Below, piece by piece: positions 7,387-17,338 of a DNA stretch of 34,049 nt. Position numbers and translations under genes: made by a program. Each line of letters begins with the position of its first letter. Positions within the stretch are counted from its first letter, which is position 1. The notes under the pieces were generated by a model that was given only the letters and a program-made list of their open reading frames with translations, was not told the origin of the DNA and did not search any database. Source of the stretch: Nitrososphaerota archaeon (GTDB lineage: Archaea > Thermoproteota > Nitrososphaeria > Nitrososphaerales > Gagatemarchaeaceae); the NCBI GenBank assembly GCA_027886975.1, contig JAPCJK010000011.1, positions 1 through 34,049 on the forward strand, given 5' to 3'.

Positions 7387-8529
7387 TTATCTGTTCATCG
7401 CATCAATCATCTTCCTTGCCACTACCGGCCATTTGAAGCGGCTCACAAAGGTTAGCCCTTTCTGCCCGCGGATCCGCCGAAGCTCGTCGTTCTCCAATAA
7501 TGTCAGAATCGCACGAGAATAACCGACAGAATCATCCTTCGGCACGAACACTCCCACCTCGCCGTAGACCTCTCTAAGCACTGGAATGTCCGAGAGAATG
7601 CAGGGCAAGCCACAGGCCAGGCCTTCCGCCACTACCCTCGCGAAACCTTCAACCATGGAGGGGAGCACAAGGATTTTTGATGCACTAAGCAAATCACGCA
7701 TTGACATCCGGTCGGAGACGTACCCTTCAAAAGCGACATTCTCCGAGATTCCCAGTCTTCGGCTTTTCTCAATCGCCTCGGGCAGATATGGTCCTGACCC
7801 GACCACAAGAAGTTTGGATTCCTTTCTCTTGCTCACGACTTTGCTCCACGCATCGAGGAGGATGCCAACGCCCTTGGCCGGATGGATTCGCCCGACAAAG
7901 ATAGCGTCATACTTCTTAGTCTGCGAAGTCGGAGTGAACCACACGTCCTCGAGTCCGCGTCCTATTACAACTACTCTTCGCGCCCGTAGAACTTCCTTTG
8001 CATAGTTTGCCATTTGATCAGTAGCAGCCAGAGCGACACAGGACGTCCGAAAACCAAACCTCCGAATCAGGTGGAAAGCCACATACCCAAGCATGCTTCG
8101 CCTATGCCTCCGATAGGAATACTTCATGAGACCGAAAAAGCCCTTGGAGTCAACGTGCCTTTTTGCATCGTCCAACACCGAGGTAAGGAACGTCTTCCTC
8201 GTAATCACGCTCGCGAAATATGCAGGCAAGAACGACTTTTCCATATAATCACCGTAGGCGTAGATAGCGTCGCACTTCAACCTCAGGCACAGTCTAAGCG
8301 CTATCAAAGATATCCGAATCATGCTTAGGCTTCCGGAAAATACATCGCGAGGCACTTCAAAGGATTGGAAGTTCAACTGATGAGTTCTTCCGAAGGCGGG
8401 CTGCCGCTCCAGAGTGTATGCGTGGACTCCTAGTCTTGTTAATTCACTCATGAGCTCAATGCAGGTTCTTTCCGCCCCATATGGTGAAAGGGTGGGGTTC
8501 GGTGTTATGAGTACCGAGAGCAGTCTCAT
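7387..8529 (-). CDS. Glycosyltransferase family 4
   Basis: Start chosen at MRLLSVLITPNPTLSPYGAERTC; FVGRIHPAKGVGILLDAW, SASKILVLPSMVEGFARVVAEGLACGLP (GT-B E-x7-E type motif). Track ORF extends to 8640 but would overlap the upstream gene. Confidence 0.85.
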   Translation of the reverse strand: MRLLSVLITPNPTLSPYGAERTCIELMSELTRLGVHAYTLERQPAFGRTHQLNFQSFEVPRDVFSGSLSMIRISLIALRLCLRLKCDAIYAYGDYMEKSFLPAYFASVITRKTFLTSVLDDAKRHVDSKGFFGLMKYSYRRHRRSMLGYVAFHLIRRFGFRTSCVALAATDQMANYAKEVLRARRVVVIGRGLEDVWFTPTSQTKKYDAIFVGRIHPAKGVGILLDAWSKVVSKRKESKLLVVGSGPYLPEAIEKSRRLGISENVAFEGYVSDRMSMRDLLSASKILVLPSMVEGFARVVAEGLACGLPCILSDIPVLREVYGEVGVFVPKDDSVGYSRAILTLLENDELRRIRGQKGLTFVSRFKWPVVARKMIDAMNR

Positions 8530-8557
8530 GCTTGGAAACGAAGAAGTTTCGTCGTAT

Positions 8558-9061
8558 TTATGAGAATGACGTCGGATCCGGCCGAAGTCGAGCCGAATCG
8601 TGACATACGCGGTTTCTCTCATGGTACCGGCCGTTGACAAGCAGCAGAAAATTGAGAATTGTGAAACTCAGTGCCAGAAAGGCCGCTTCGTGAAGCATCA
8701 AAGGAATGAATGATAGCATGGAAAGTAACTCCCAATAGACAGAAGCGAAATAGATGCTCGCTGCGCACAACAAAACGAATCTTGTTGCTGGCAACTGGCG
8801 CTTCCTCAAGCATGCAAATATGATTCCGGTCGCACTAATCGAGATTAGTGTCTGTAGGGGCTTCGCAAGCGCGAGGCCGGACGAATTGGAGGTAACCCCC
8901 ATTACCCCTCCTGGGAGTAACCCAGCCATCACAAGCGTTGGACTAACTCCTACAATTGTCAAAGAGACCCAATTGGCAAGCTCGTAGAGCCAAACCGAGA
9001 GATAGACGATGGAAGCCGCTCCCGTGAGGTCAGCAAGAATCATAGCTTTGGACGAGAGCAT
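8558..9061 (-). CDS. Hypothetical multi-pass membrane protein
   Basis: 167 aa with several hydrophobic segments (AASIVYLSVWLYELANWVSL, FVLLCAASIYFASVYWELL, AAFLALSFTILNFLLLV). Confidence 0.6.
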   Translation of the reverse strand: MLSSKAMILADLTGAASIVYLSVWLYELANWVSLTIVGVSPTLVMAGLLPGGVMGVTSNSSGLALAKPLQTLISISATGIIFACLRKRQLPATRFVLLCAASIYFASVYWELLSMLSFIPLMLHEAAFLALSFTILNFLLLVNGRYHERNRVCHDSARLRPDPTSFS

Positions 9062-9133
9062 TGATCATGCACCCGGAGAAGACGAAGTTATGTCCTTAGG
9101 CATCGAATCGAAGAAATATACGTCGTGGATTTG

Positions 9134-9156
9134 CTATTCCTTACGTTCAGGAATAG
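9134..9156. other. Perfect hairpin (8-bp stem, 7-nt loop) in intergenic region
   Basis: ctattcct-tacgttc-aggaatag between 9061 and 9228. Confidence 0.4.
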
Positions 9157-9227
9157 GAAGGCTGTCCTTCAATGCCCGACCGCCGTTTTCATCTCAGTCA
9201 TGGCGGCTATTCTTGGACCAGAAATTC

Positions 9228-10601
9228 CTAGCGCCCTCGTCCTACCCCTCGATAAGCAAACCCAGCCCGGATTGCGGCCTCGGGGTCCACCAGGTTACGA
9301 CCGTCAACCAGAACTCTGCTCCTCATCATCTTTGCCAGGCCTTGGAGGTTCAGGGACTTGTACTCCCTGTGTCCGGTCGCGATCACGATGCAATCGGTTC
9401 CCCGGACAGCCTCGTCCATGCTCTTCACCTTCGTCCCGAACACTACATCCCCCTCGTACATCGGGTCATGAATCGACATTTCTCCGCCCATCTCTGCCAA
9501 TCTTCTCCAAATCCCTTCGGCAGGGGTAAGTTGGACGTCTTTGATGTTGGGCTTGTACGCCACACCCAGAAGGGCGATTTTAGACCCTCTGACTGTCTTT
9601 CCAACCTCGTTCAACGCTTCTGATACCAATTGTACCACGTGATCGGGCATCCTATCGTTGATTTCCCTTGCCATGCGTATCATGTACGGAATGTTACCTG
9701 CCCTGACCCCTTCGCTGATCAGATAGTACGAATTCGAGGGCAGACAAGGTCCACCAACCCCCGCCCCGGGGTAGTGCGGAAGGAAGTTGTACTTCGAAGC
9801 GCAACCGTTGATAACTTCTATCGCGTCGATGCCGAGCTTCTCGAAAAGGAGACTGAACTCGTTTGCAAATGCAATGTTCACGTCTCTGAAGAGGTTCTCG
9901 GTGAGTTTGATTGCATTGGCGGTCTTCGGATTGCGAACCTGAATCACTTTCACCCCCAGCGCGGTCTGGTAAAGGGCCGACACGACCCCTAGAGACCGAG
10001 AATCTGTTGCACCGACTACCCTGGGGATGGTTCCCATGTTTGCCAGTATGTTGCCTGGGTCCGAACGCTCCGGGGCGCTGGCGAGGCCGAAGTCCCTACC
10101 TCCTTTCAGGCCCGACTCCGCCTCAATCAAGGGTTGTATCAAGTTCTCCGCCGTCCCTGGCCCTACAGTGCTTTCGACGACAACAATACTCCCCCTCCTT
10201 AGACTTCGTCCTATGGTACTCGAAGCTGACTTCACTGCCGAGTAGTCCGGTGACTTCCTGTCGTCCACCGGAGTAGGAACGCTGATGATGCTGATGTCTG
10301 AGCGCGAGACAGCCTTCCCGATGTCGGTCGTTGCTTGCAGCCTCTTTGCTTTGACCTGTTCTCGTACCATTTTGGGAAGGCCGGGTTCGTCAACGAATTT
10401 GCATTTGCCTCGGTTCACGGATGACACGACTGCGGCGCTAATGTCGGCCCCAAAAACGCGAGCGCCTGCCCTTGCGAGGATGGCAGCTGTGGGCAGCCCG
10501 ATTCTGCCGAGGCCAACCACTGCAATTGTGATTTTCCCTTGTTTCAGTAGCGAGGGCACTCTCGACGGGGAAAGAGAATGTTGTTTGATTGATGCTCTCA
10601 T
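9228..10601 (-). CDS. Nucleotide-sugar dehydrogenase, WecC-like (UDP-N-acetylmannosaminuronate dehydrogenase family)
   Basis: 457 aa; Rossmann IAVVGLGRIGLPTAAILARAG, VESTVGPGTAENL, GAGVGGPCLPSNSYYL with catalytic Cys, C-terminal KIALLGVAYKPNIKDVQLTPA. Confidence 0.88.
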   Translation of the reverse strand: MRASIKQHSLSPSRVPSLLKQGKITIAVVGLGRIGLPTAAILARAGARVFGADISAAVVSSVNRGKCKFVDEPGLPKMVREQVKAKRLQATTDIGKAVSRSDISIISVPTPVDDRKSPDYSAVKSASSTIGRSLRRGSIVVVESTVGPGTAENLIQPLIEAESGLKGGRDFGLASAPERSDPGNILANMGTIPRVVGATDSRSLGVVSALYQTALGVKVIQVRNPKTANAIKLTENLFRDVNIAFANEFSLLFEKLGIDAIEVINGCASKYNFLPHYPGAGVGGPCLPSNSYYLISEGVRAGNIPYMIRMAREINDRMPDHVVQLVSEALNEVGKTVRGSKIALLGVAYKPNIKDVQLTPAEGIWRRLAEMGGEMSIHDPMYEGDVVFGTKVKSMDEAVRGTDCIVIATGHREYKSLNLQGLAKMMRSRVLVDGRNLVDPEAAIRAGFAYRGVGRGR

Positions 10602-10628
10602 GCGTCGTTTCGACCAGATGGTCGTATA

Positions 10629-11219
10629 TTAGTTTCTTACGAAGTTGGGTGGACGAGTGTTGAACCTTGTTAGGAGTCCGGCCATTATTGCCAAGACGAA
10701 CGCCGACACGTAGAGCCAGGGATAGATTGAGTTGAGTGCGTAGTATTGCATCGAGAATGGGTAAAACAAGGGAAAGAGGCCGGTATCGACTGCCAAATGG
10801 CCCAAGAAAGCAGCGCCAATGAGGACTCCTGTTTCAATGGGCTTTTTCAACAGTATCAACTCGGCGAGGACAACGACCCCCAAGAATAGAAGCGAGTGGG
10901 CGGGTCTTATCGGCTGTGGAATTCCAAGAGCCGCGGGGATATGGTCTAGGTCGAACAGCAGCATAAGAACGACAGAAAGTATTACAGGTCTCATACTAAA
11001 TCGGATTGAAAAGAGACTCGTTGCGAAGCCGACGGCCAAACCCATCGCCGAAAGAGCGACCAAATGGGGCGGGATGGAGTAGATGGGCCGAAAAGTACCT
11101 ATCTTGAAATGAATGTCGCTTGTTAGCACTGAGACGGCCGTAAAGGTAAGCCCGACGGCAATGAAGACTGCGCTCACCTCGAGGACTTCCCGAATTGAGC
11201 CTCTAATGCTGTTCATCAT
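10629..11219 (-). CDS. Membrane-bound YdjM/DUF457-like protein (putative metal-dependent hydrolase)
   Basis: Multi-TM; DLDHIPAALG, RPAHSLLFLG, FLGHLAVDTGLFPLFYP. Start set at MMNSIRG to avoid overlap with the upstream gene. Confidence 0.65.
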   Translation of the reverse strand: MMNSIRGSIREVLEVSAVFIAVGLTFTAVSVLTSDIHFKIGTFRPIYSIPPHLVALSAMGLAVGFATSLFSIRFSMRPVILSVVLMLLFDLDHIPAALGIPQPIRPAHSLLFLGVVVLAELILLKKPIETGVLIGAAFLGHLAVDTGLFPLFYPFSMQYYALNSIYPWLYVSAFVLAIMAGLLTRFNTRPPNFVRN

Positions 11220-11265
11220 TGAATGGTTACCCTGGACCCAGGAAGACGAGAAACCTTTGGTCTCC

Positions 11266-12609
11266 CTAGTCCGCGCTTCCGATTCTCGCGTATTGAACAC
11301 CCCCCTTAGCGAAGGTTGAAGGTCTGTAGAGCCGTCTGCCATCGACTATGACGGGGGTAGCCATCAAACTCACGTAGTCCTTGGGGGTGAGCCGACGGAA
11401 CTCATCCCAATCTGTTCCTATGATACAACACTCTGCCCCTTTTAGCGATGCCTTTGCGGAAGTCCCGTACCTGACCCTAGACCCGAGGATTTCAGCAGCC
11501 TTGTCCATGCCCTGGGGGTCGTAAACGGTCACGACTGCTCCTTCCTTGATGAGCTTACGTGCTATGAGCATTGCTCTGGATTCTCTCAGATCATCACTGT
11601 TCGCCTTGAAGGTGAGACCTAGCAAGGTCACTTTCTTTCCCTTGATAGAGACACCGAGGTTCTTCGCCATTTCCAGTGTCTTTTCCGGCTGTGTGTCATT
11701 GATGCGTAGCGCCGCCTCCAGAAGCCCAGCGTTTTCACCCAGTTCGGTTGCCCTGGCTGCGAGGGCGCGCGTATCTTTCGGCAGGCAGCTTCCCCCGAAG
11801 CCTATTCCCGCCTTCGCGTATCTCCTGTCAAGTTTCGCTATGTCGACAAGCCCCCGTGCGACTGAATCTATGTCTCCTCCAGGAGTGCGGGAACAGATGT
11901 TTGCGATTGTGTTGAGGAAGGTGAGAGTAACGGCTCGGTAGGCGTTTACTGCGTACTTGATGAACTCGGCGTTCGTCGCAGAAGTCACCAGGTAGCGCGA
12001 CCTGCCAAGGTTCAGATTGCGGTAGAATCCCTTGAGGGCTCGTATCGAAGTGGGGTCAGAAGACCCTATCAGAACGGTTGATTGGTGCTTCGAATCCCAG
12101 ATGGCGCTTCCCTCTCTCAGGAACTCCGGGTTGGCAGCCAAGCCGAAACCTGTCCCCTCCTCCTTCCTGGATTCCTTCTCTAGGATCGTCTTCACCAATC
12201 CATCCGTCGAACCAGGGAGGACCGTGCTCTTGACGACAACTAGGCGGTAATCGAGGGTCCTCAACGACTTTCCAATGCTCGAGGCCGCGTCCCTGACGTA
12301 GCGGAGGTCGATTGCGCCGTTGGGGCCGCTCGGAGTTCCAACTGTTATGAAGACCATGTTCGAGTCTCGCAGTGCATCTTCATAGCTTGACGTAAGCGAA
12401 AGTCGCCCACTCCGCAGGGCCGTCTTGAGCATCCCCTTGAGGCCCGGCTCATGGATGGGTGTTGACCCACGGTTGATCATTCTGACCCTCTTCCGGTCGA
12501 TTTCGAGGCCTTTCACGCGAAATCCCCGGTCTGCGAAGACCACGGCGCTGCAGAGCCCAACGTAACCCAGCCCCACGACTGCGACGCTCTGCTTCGGATT
12601 ATCTGCCAA
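11266..12609 (-). CDS. UDP-glucose 6-dehydrogenase family protein
   Basis: 447 aa; VAVVGLGYVGLCSAVVFADRGF, GTPSGPNGAIDLRYV, AGIGFGGSCLPKDTRAL (catalytic Cys), GLTFKANSDDLRES. Confidence 0.92.
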   Translation of the reverse strand: MADNPKQSVAVVGLGYVGLCSAVVFADRGFRVKGLEIDRKRVRMINRGSTPIHEPGLKGMLKTALRSGRLSLTSSYEDALRDSNMVFITVGTPSGPNGAIDLRYVRDAASSIGKSLRTLDYRLVVVKSTVLPGSTDGLVKTILEKESRKEEGTGFGLAANPEFLREGSAIWDSKHQSTVLIGSSDPTSIRALKGFYRNLNLGRSRYLVTSATNAEFIKYAVNAYRAVTLTFLNTIANICSRTPGGDIDSVARGLVDIAKLDRRYAKAGIGFGGSCLPKDTRALAARATELGENAGLLEAALRINDTQPEKTLEMAKNLGVSIKGKKVTLLGLTFKANSDDLRESRAMLIARKLIKEGAVVTVYDPQGMDKAAEILGSRVRYGTSAKASLKGAECCIIGTDWDEFRRLTPKDYVSLMATPVIVDGRRLYRPSTFAKGGVQYARIGSAD

Positions 12610-12772
12610 GGCTAAGACCGAGACACCTCGGAAAATCGATTCTTAAGATGATTCCACGGCAAAGGTGTAGCGTTAGTAGGGAGCAAGACCAGACCCTGGA
12701 ACCTTCTGACGTCTGGCGTCTGAGGCACTGCGCGCCAATGGATAAGAGCCGCTCTTGGGGCTCTCAGACTCG

Positions 12773-13675
12773 ATGGTGAGCAACCCAAGGGTCTCAGTCG
12801 TCATGCCGAACTTCAACGAGGCAGAGTTCCTCGGGAAGGCCATCGAAAGCGTCCTTGGGCAGACCATGGCCGATCTGGAGTTGATAGTAGTGGATGGGCA
12901 TTCAACTGACAACTCGTTGAAAATCGCCCGTTCATACGCTGACGAGGACAATAGGGTCCGAGTCATAACAGAAGAGGAGCGAAAGGGAGTCTCTGCATCC
13001 AGGAACATCGGGATCCGGGAAGCGAAGGGGGAGGCAATCGCATTCCTCGATTCAGACGACCTGTACGCCCCCGAGAAACTCGAAAAGCAGTGGGCCCATC
13101 TCAAGGCCCAACCTAACCCTGTAATCGTTTATTGCGACCGATGGAAACTGGACATTGATGGGATGACGCTTCCTCCGGAAAGCTTGCAGCGACGCGCTGG
13201 GAGCGGAATGATTTTTGGGGACTTCGTCACGCGCGCTTTTGGGCACATTCACACTATCCTTGTGCCCGCACAGTGCCTCGGGCGAGTGGGATTGTTCGAC
13301 GAGTCTCTGAGATGGGCAGAGGACTACGACCTGCTCCTCCGACTTGCTCGGTCGTATCCTTTCGAATACGTTGATGAGAAGCTCTACGGGTACAGAAAGC
13401 ATCCTGGGAACACCCAAAACATCATGGACAGGCAAAGCCGACTCCGGAGCCAAGCCATAGTCCTCGAGAGGAATCTCCGGGTTGGTGGGAAACTGATGAC
13501 CCCTGATCAGAAGAAATCGGTTGTCAAAGAGCTTCTGAGGCTTTATTCCGAAACGAATCAGCGAGGAAGGTTGTTGAAGCTGGGGCTGACGAGCCGTCCA
13601 GGACCAAGATACGTCCTAAGATATTTCGGTCGCAGGGGCTTGAAACTCCTCGAGGGCACCAGAACAGCCGGGTGA
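12773..13675 (+). CDS. Glycosyltransferase family 2
   Basis: VSVVMPNFNEAEFLGKAIESVLGQTMADLELIVVDGHSTDNS, IAFLDSDDLY, WAEDYDLLLRLA. ATG at 12773 preferred over TTG at 12755. Confidence 0.9.
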   Translation: MVSNPRVSVVMPNFNEAEFLGKAIESVLGQTMADLELIVVDGHSTDNSLKIARSYADEDNRVRVITEEERKGVSASRNIGIREAKGEAIAFLDSDDLYAPEKLEKQWAHLKAQPNPVIVYCDRWKLDIDGMTLPPESLQRRAGSGMIFGDFVTRAFGHIHTILVPAQCLGRVGLFDESLRWAEDYDLLLRLARSYPFEYVDEKLYGYRKHPGNTQNIMDRQSRLRSQAIVLERNLRVGGKLMTPDQKKSVVKELLRLYSETNQRGRLLKLGLTSRPGPRYVLRYFGRRGLKLLEGTRTAG

Positions 13676-13678
13676 GGT

Positions 13679-14869
13679 CTAGGAAAGGACCTTCACCACC
13701 GCCCGTTCCAGGTCCGAAGGGCTGTAGCTAAGAGGTGCGTCGATCCCGAAAATCTTGGCGTTGCGCACCCCCGACTTTAGCACTTCGATTATTCTTGTGT
13801 GGTGCAGTGCTTCTTCGGCGATGAAATCGTTTCCCAAAGAGGCCGAGGAGCAATAGACGTATTGGCTGTGCCGCCACGGCGCCGCGGCGAACTCCCAGAA
13901 CAGCTCGGCGCCAAGCACTCTCACCAAGTCGTTACTGTCAACTTCTTTCACTGAGAAATCATTCCCGACCCCCCTTCTGATGAGGACGACTGTGCGGAGG
14001 GGGCAAGCATCCCCAATCTTGGCTCCTTCGAATATTTCGCCCAACGTCCGGCGTGGCTGGAGGTCGAGGGGCTCGTTTGGGGGGAGCTTCCGAGCAAGCT
14101 CGGGGAATGCCTCAAGATGCTGTGATTGTAACTTGACGGGTTTGGGGTACGAGAGAAGACCTCCGTTTTTCGCTAAGATGGCGAGGTCGTCCCCATAGTA
14201 GAGGAACCCCCTCTTGACCAGCTGAAGGGCCAAGGTCGTCTTCCCCACCCTGGCAGAGCCTACCACCAGCAGACCGGACCCCTCGGAAGAGAGCGCCGAG
14301 GCATGAACCAAAGAACAGCCCTTGAAGGGGAGTCGATAGTACAAGAAAGGCTCCAGGATTGCCAACAATATTCTCTCTGCCTGCTGTTCCAAACGCTCCT
14401 GTTCGAACAGGGGGCTGCCGGTGAGGGCTAGGAGACTTCTCCTCCAGCCGTGATTGGCGAGCTCTCTGAGGAGGCGCCTGAAACGCTTTTCCGCTGGCGG
14501 AAAGGTTGGCACGCAGACTTCCACCGGTTGTGTTCCTTCCTTTACCTCCCCTGTGATGGCATACTCAACCTCGTCCTTCTTTGGTTGAACACCAATACTC
14601 CGTCTGAAAACAGAGGTCTGTCTCATCTTGGCGTCGTATAGCAGCCTGTCACCAACGGTTGCTCCAGTTGGCTGCCAGTCATCTGATGGATAGGAGCCAA
14701 TCTTCAGCGTGATATCTGCATCTTCTCCATCTGCCCTGAACGGATTGAGCGTCCTGTCCAAGACATCGCCTAGTTTGGACCTAGGACTTTGGATGCCAAC
14801 GCTCAACAAGTCATGTATGTCGTAGTGTGTCAAGTCACCAACCTCGGGCGCTCCATGTGCGTTTTCCAT
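13679..14869 (-). CDS. HPr kinase-like (HprK-related) P-loop protein
   Basis: 396 aa; Walker A SGLLVVGSARVGKTTLALQLVKRGFLYYGDDLAIL, as in HprK-like proteins of polysaccharide and peptide-modification loci. Confidence 0.65.
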   Translation of the reverse strand: MENAHGAPEVGDLTHYDIHDLLSVGIQSPRSKLGDVLDRTLNPFRADGEDADITLKIGSYPSDDWQPTGATVGDRLLYDAKMRQTSVFRRSIGVQPKKDEVEYAITGEVKEGTQPVEVCVPTFPPAEKRFRRLLRELANHGWRRSLLALTGSPLFEQERLEQQAERILLAILEPFLYYRLPFKGCSLVHASALSSEGSGLLVVGSARVGKTTLALQLVKRGFLYYGDDLAILAKNGGLLSYPKPVKLQSQHLEAFPELARKLPPNEPLDLQPRRTLGEIFEGAKIGDACPLRTVVLIRRGVGNDFSVKEVDSNDLVRVLGAELFWEFAAAPWRHSQYVYCSSASLGNDFIAEEALHHTRIIEVLKSGVRNAKIFGIDAPLSYSPSDLERAVVKVLS

Positions 14870-14885
14870 TTACCGAAATCAACAT

Positions 14886-16064
14886 TCATCTGAGGGTCTC
14901 CAGAACTCGGTCTACGATAGGGGGAATCCTAGACTTGATGTCGAACTCGCCCATTCGGAGCGCTTGGTCTCTTGCATCGCTGCTGAGCGACTCCCATGTT
15001 TCATACGCGAGCTTGATGCTGTTTTCGAATTCTTTCAGGCTCGAGCCTGTCCACACTACCCCACGGAGGTTCTTGAAATCGAGGTCTGAAGTTTCTGTTC
15101 GTGTGGCAATCACAGGTTTCCCTACCGCAAGGGCCTCCGTAATCTTGAGCCATGCGCTGTGGCGAGAAAACCTGGACTTCGTGCTCGATGGGCAAAGGAG
15201 GACGTCGCAGGCTGCCAGATACTTGGGGAGTTCTTCGTAGGGCACCAGCCCCAGGTAAGCACACGCCGCCTCGGGAAACTCTTTCCTCAGTCTGACGAAC
15301 TCGCCCTGTAGGGGACCCTTCCCACCGATTATCGCGTACCCCCTGGGAACTAGACTTCCTATCTCTTTGGCAAGCGGGACAAGAACTTCTTTAATCAATC
15401 GATGTGGCTGCATGATTCCGAACCAGCCAACAACGAATTTCCCCTCCAACCCAAGACGATGTCTGATTTGGCTTCCGTCGACGTCAGAAGAAAAGCGTTC
15501 GGTGTCCACACCCCTGAAGTATCCGGCAGTCTTCTTCACAGAGAAGCCCTCCCCAACAAGCCTTCTAGCGTAGGCCTCAGACGGAAGAATCAACAGGTTT
15601 GAGAGTGAGACCATCGCTCTCTCCTCAATTGCCGAAAGCCTTTGCTCAGTAGTGCCCTCTATCATCCTTCCCTCAGCGATCTCGAAATCGGTGTATGGAT
15701 CTCTCTGGTCAAGGACGACCTTGATCCCCGCGACTCTCAGAACCAGTTCGATTGGGACTCTGCGAATGGGGGAATGACGGAAGAAGAGCCACTCATCAAT
15801 GTACACCAGCCTAACGCCGCTCCGCAGGCAGTAGACGAATATCCGTGCTGCGGAAAGAAGGGCTGCTCCAACTCCCACGGCAGGGACGCGGAGGGTCGCA
15901 AATAGGATGCCATCCCTCCGGGAAATCGAATTTTCCTTCCCCAATTGAATCCAGCTCACGCCTATTCCTCGGCGCATTATCTCCTTCGAAACGTAATACC
16001 CTTTGATATTGTCAAAGGTAGGGGGGAACCTAGCCTCTCTATCAAAGAGAAGGCCGACCCTCAA
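14886..16064 (-). CDS. Glycosyltransferase family 4
   Basis: GKFVVGWFGIMQPHRLIKEVL, YLAACDVLLCPSS, KITEALAVGKPVIATR. Confidence 0.82.
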   Translation of the reverse strand: MRVGLLFDREARFPPTFDNIKGYYVSKEIMRRGIGVSWIQLGKENSISRRDGILFATLRVPAVGVGAALLSAARIFVYCLRSGVRLVYIDEWLFFRHSPIRRVPIELVLRVAGIKVVLDQRDPYTDFEIAEGRMIEGTTEQRLSAIEERAMVSLSNLLILPSEAYARRLVGEGFSVKKTAGYFRGVDTERFSSDVDGSQIRHRLGLEGKFVVGWFGIMQPHRLIKEVLVPLAKEIGSLVPRGYAIIGGKGPLQGEFVRLRKEFPEAACAYLGLVPYEELPKYLAACDVLLCPSSTKSRFSRHSAWLKITEALAVGKPVIATRTETSDLDFKNLRGVVWTGSSLKEFENSIKLAYETWESLSSDARDQALRMGEFDIKSRIPPIVDRVLETLR

Positions 16065-17338
16065 GGATTCCGCAACTTCCGCTTTCTGGCAAGGCCGTAG
16101 TTCAATATGGCATGGGAAATCTCATCCGACTCCTTGTCCACCACTTTCTCCCAGCTGAATTGTTGTACATGGGCCCGGCCACGCGCGCCTAACTTTACCC
16201 GTTCCCCGTCGTCGGCGAGAACTGACAGAACGGCGTCTGCCAGCTCGACTGGCCTATCTGGTGGAACGAATATTGCGACGTCATCGTAGACATCTTTCAG
16301 AGGTGGGATATTCGAGAGCACGCAACATAGACCGCACCCCATGGCCTGTGAAACCGCCTGCGCAAATCCCTCATTCCTGGACGGAAAGACGAAAACCTTC
16401 GAACTATTCAGGAGTTCCACGAGTTCCTTGTCTCCCACGAATCCCTTGAATATCACGGCATCGTCGATGCCAAGGTCCCTTGTCATCGCCCGGTATGTTT
16501 CAATATTATTCTTCTCTCCCCCTCCGAGCAGGAGTAGCTTGGCCTGCGGGAGTTTTCCACGCACGATAGACCAGCTTTTGAGGAGGATGTCAATCCCCTT
16601 TTGAGGGGTCAGGCGCCCGAGGAAGACTGCTTCAAAGACCTGGCTCCGCCTACTTTCACTAAACTTCTCGTGATCGAGCCCATTCCCGACCACCACGCAA
16701 TCATGAATTCCCAGAGACTTTGCGACATCGGTTCTTGTGGCCTTGGAGAGCGCCAGGTGCCCATCCGCGCGAATTGCAGAGAACCGGTTTACTGCTGGCA
16801 CAATGCTACGCCAAATGGAGCTAGCTAGACCGTAACCCCTTTGTCTCCTCGACGCTATGCCGACTTGGAGGGATGCGAAGGCATCCTCTAAGAGGTGGTG
16901 ATATACTATCACCAGCGGCCGATGCAAGATTATCTTGAGTAGATAACCGGTAATGACGTTCTCGGGGTCCTGATTGTATGCGTAAATCGCAGAGGGCTTT
17001 TCAAAACGAGCGAGCACCAATCTTGGGATTGACATGAAGAGAACTGTCGCCAAGTCGAGGGGACTCCGGATAGGAAGACGACACTTCCTCATTTCAAACG
17101 AGTCATATGCGTTTTCACCCATGTCACGCTGAAATGAAGGGGGCATTTCGACTGTTAGAAGGCAGATTCGCCTTGCCTTGTAGACCCTTGCCTTTTCGAG
17201 AAAGCCCCTCTCATCTCCTCGTATCTGCCTGCCCCACCGGTATCTGTGGATGAAAAGGCAGAGCATCGTTCTACAAGGGCCTTGGTCCTTGTGTCTCCCT
17301 GGTGCCTTCTCGAGCGTGTCCATTGCCTCAGACTCCAC
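16061..17338 (-). CDS. Glycosyltransferase family 4
   Basis: AVFLGRLTPQKGIDILLKSWSIV, NSSKVFVFPSRNEGFAQAVSQAMGCGL. GTG start overlaps the upstream stop region. Confidence 0.87.
   Translation of the reverse strand: MESEAMDTLEKAPGRHKDQGPCRTMLCLFIHRYRWGRQIRGDERGFLEKARVYKARRICLLTVEMPPSFQRDMGENAYDSFEMRKCRLPIRSPLDLATVLFMSIPRLVLARFEKPSAIYAYNQDPENVITGYLLKIILHRPLVIVYHHLLEDAFASLQVGIASRRQRGYGLASSIWRSIVPAVNRFSAIRADGHLALSKATRTDVAKSLGIHDCVVVGNGLDHEKFSESRRSQVFEAVFLGRLTPQKGIDILLKSWSIVRGKLPQAKLLLLGGGEKNNIETYRAMTRDLGIDDAVIFKGFVGDKELVELLNSSKVFVFPSRNEGFAQAVSQAMGCGLCCVLSNIPPLKDVYDDVAIFVPPDRPVELADAVLSVLADDGERVKLGARGRAHVQQFSWEKVVDKESDEISHAILNYGLARKRKLRNP

Noticed and set aside
9009-10632. Long plus-strand ORFs opposite the WecC-like gene (9009-9623, 9125-9529, 9911-10276, 10285-10632)
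   Set aside because: Antisense to a high-confidence dehydrogenase; no recognisable protein features.
12618-12764. Small hairpins (ccgag-acac-ctcgg; agagcc-gctcttgg-ggctct) between divergent genes 12609 and 12773
   Set aside because: Stems of only 5-6 bp; not significant without covariation.
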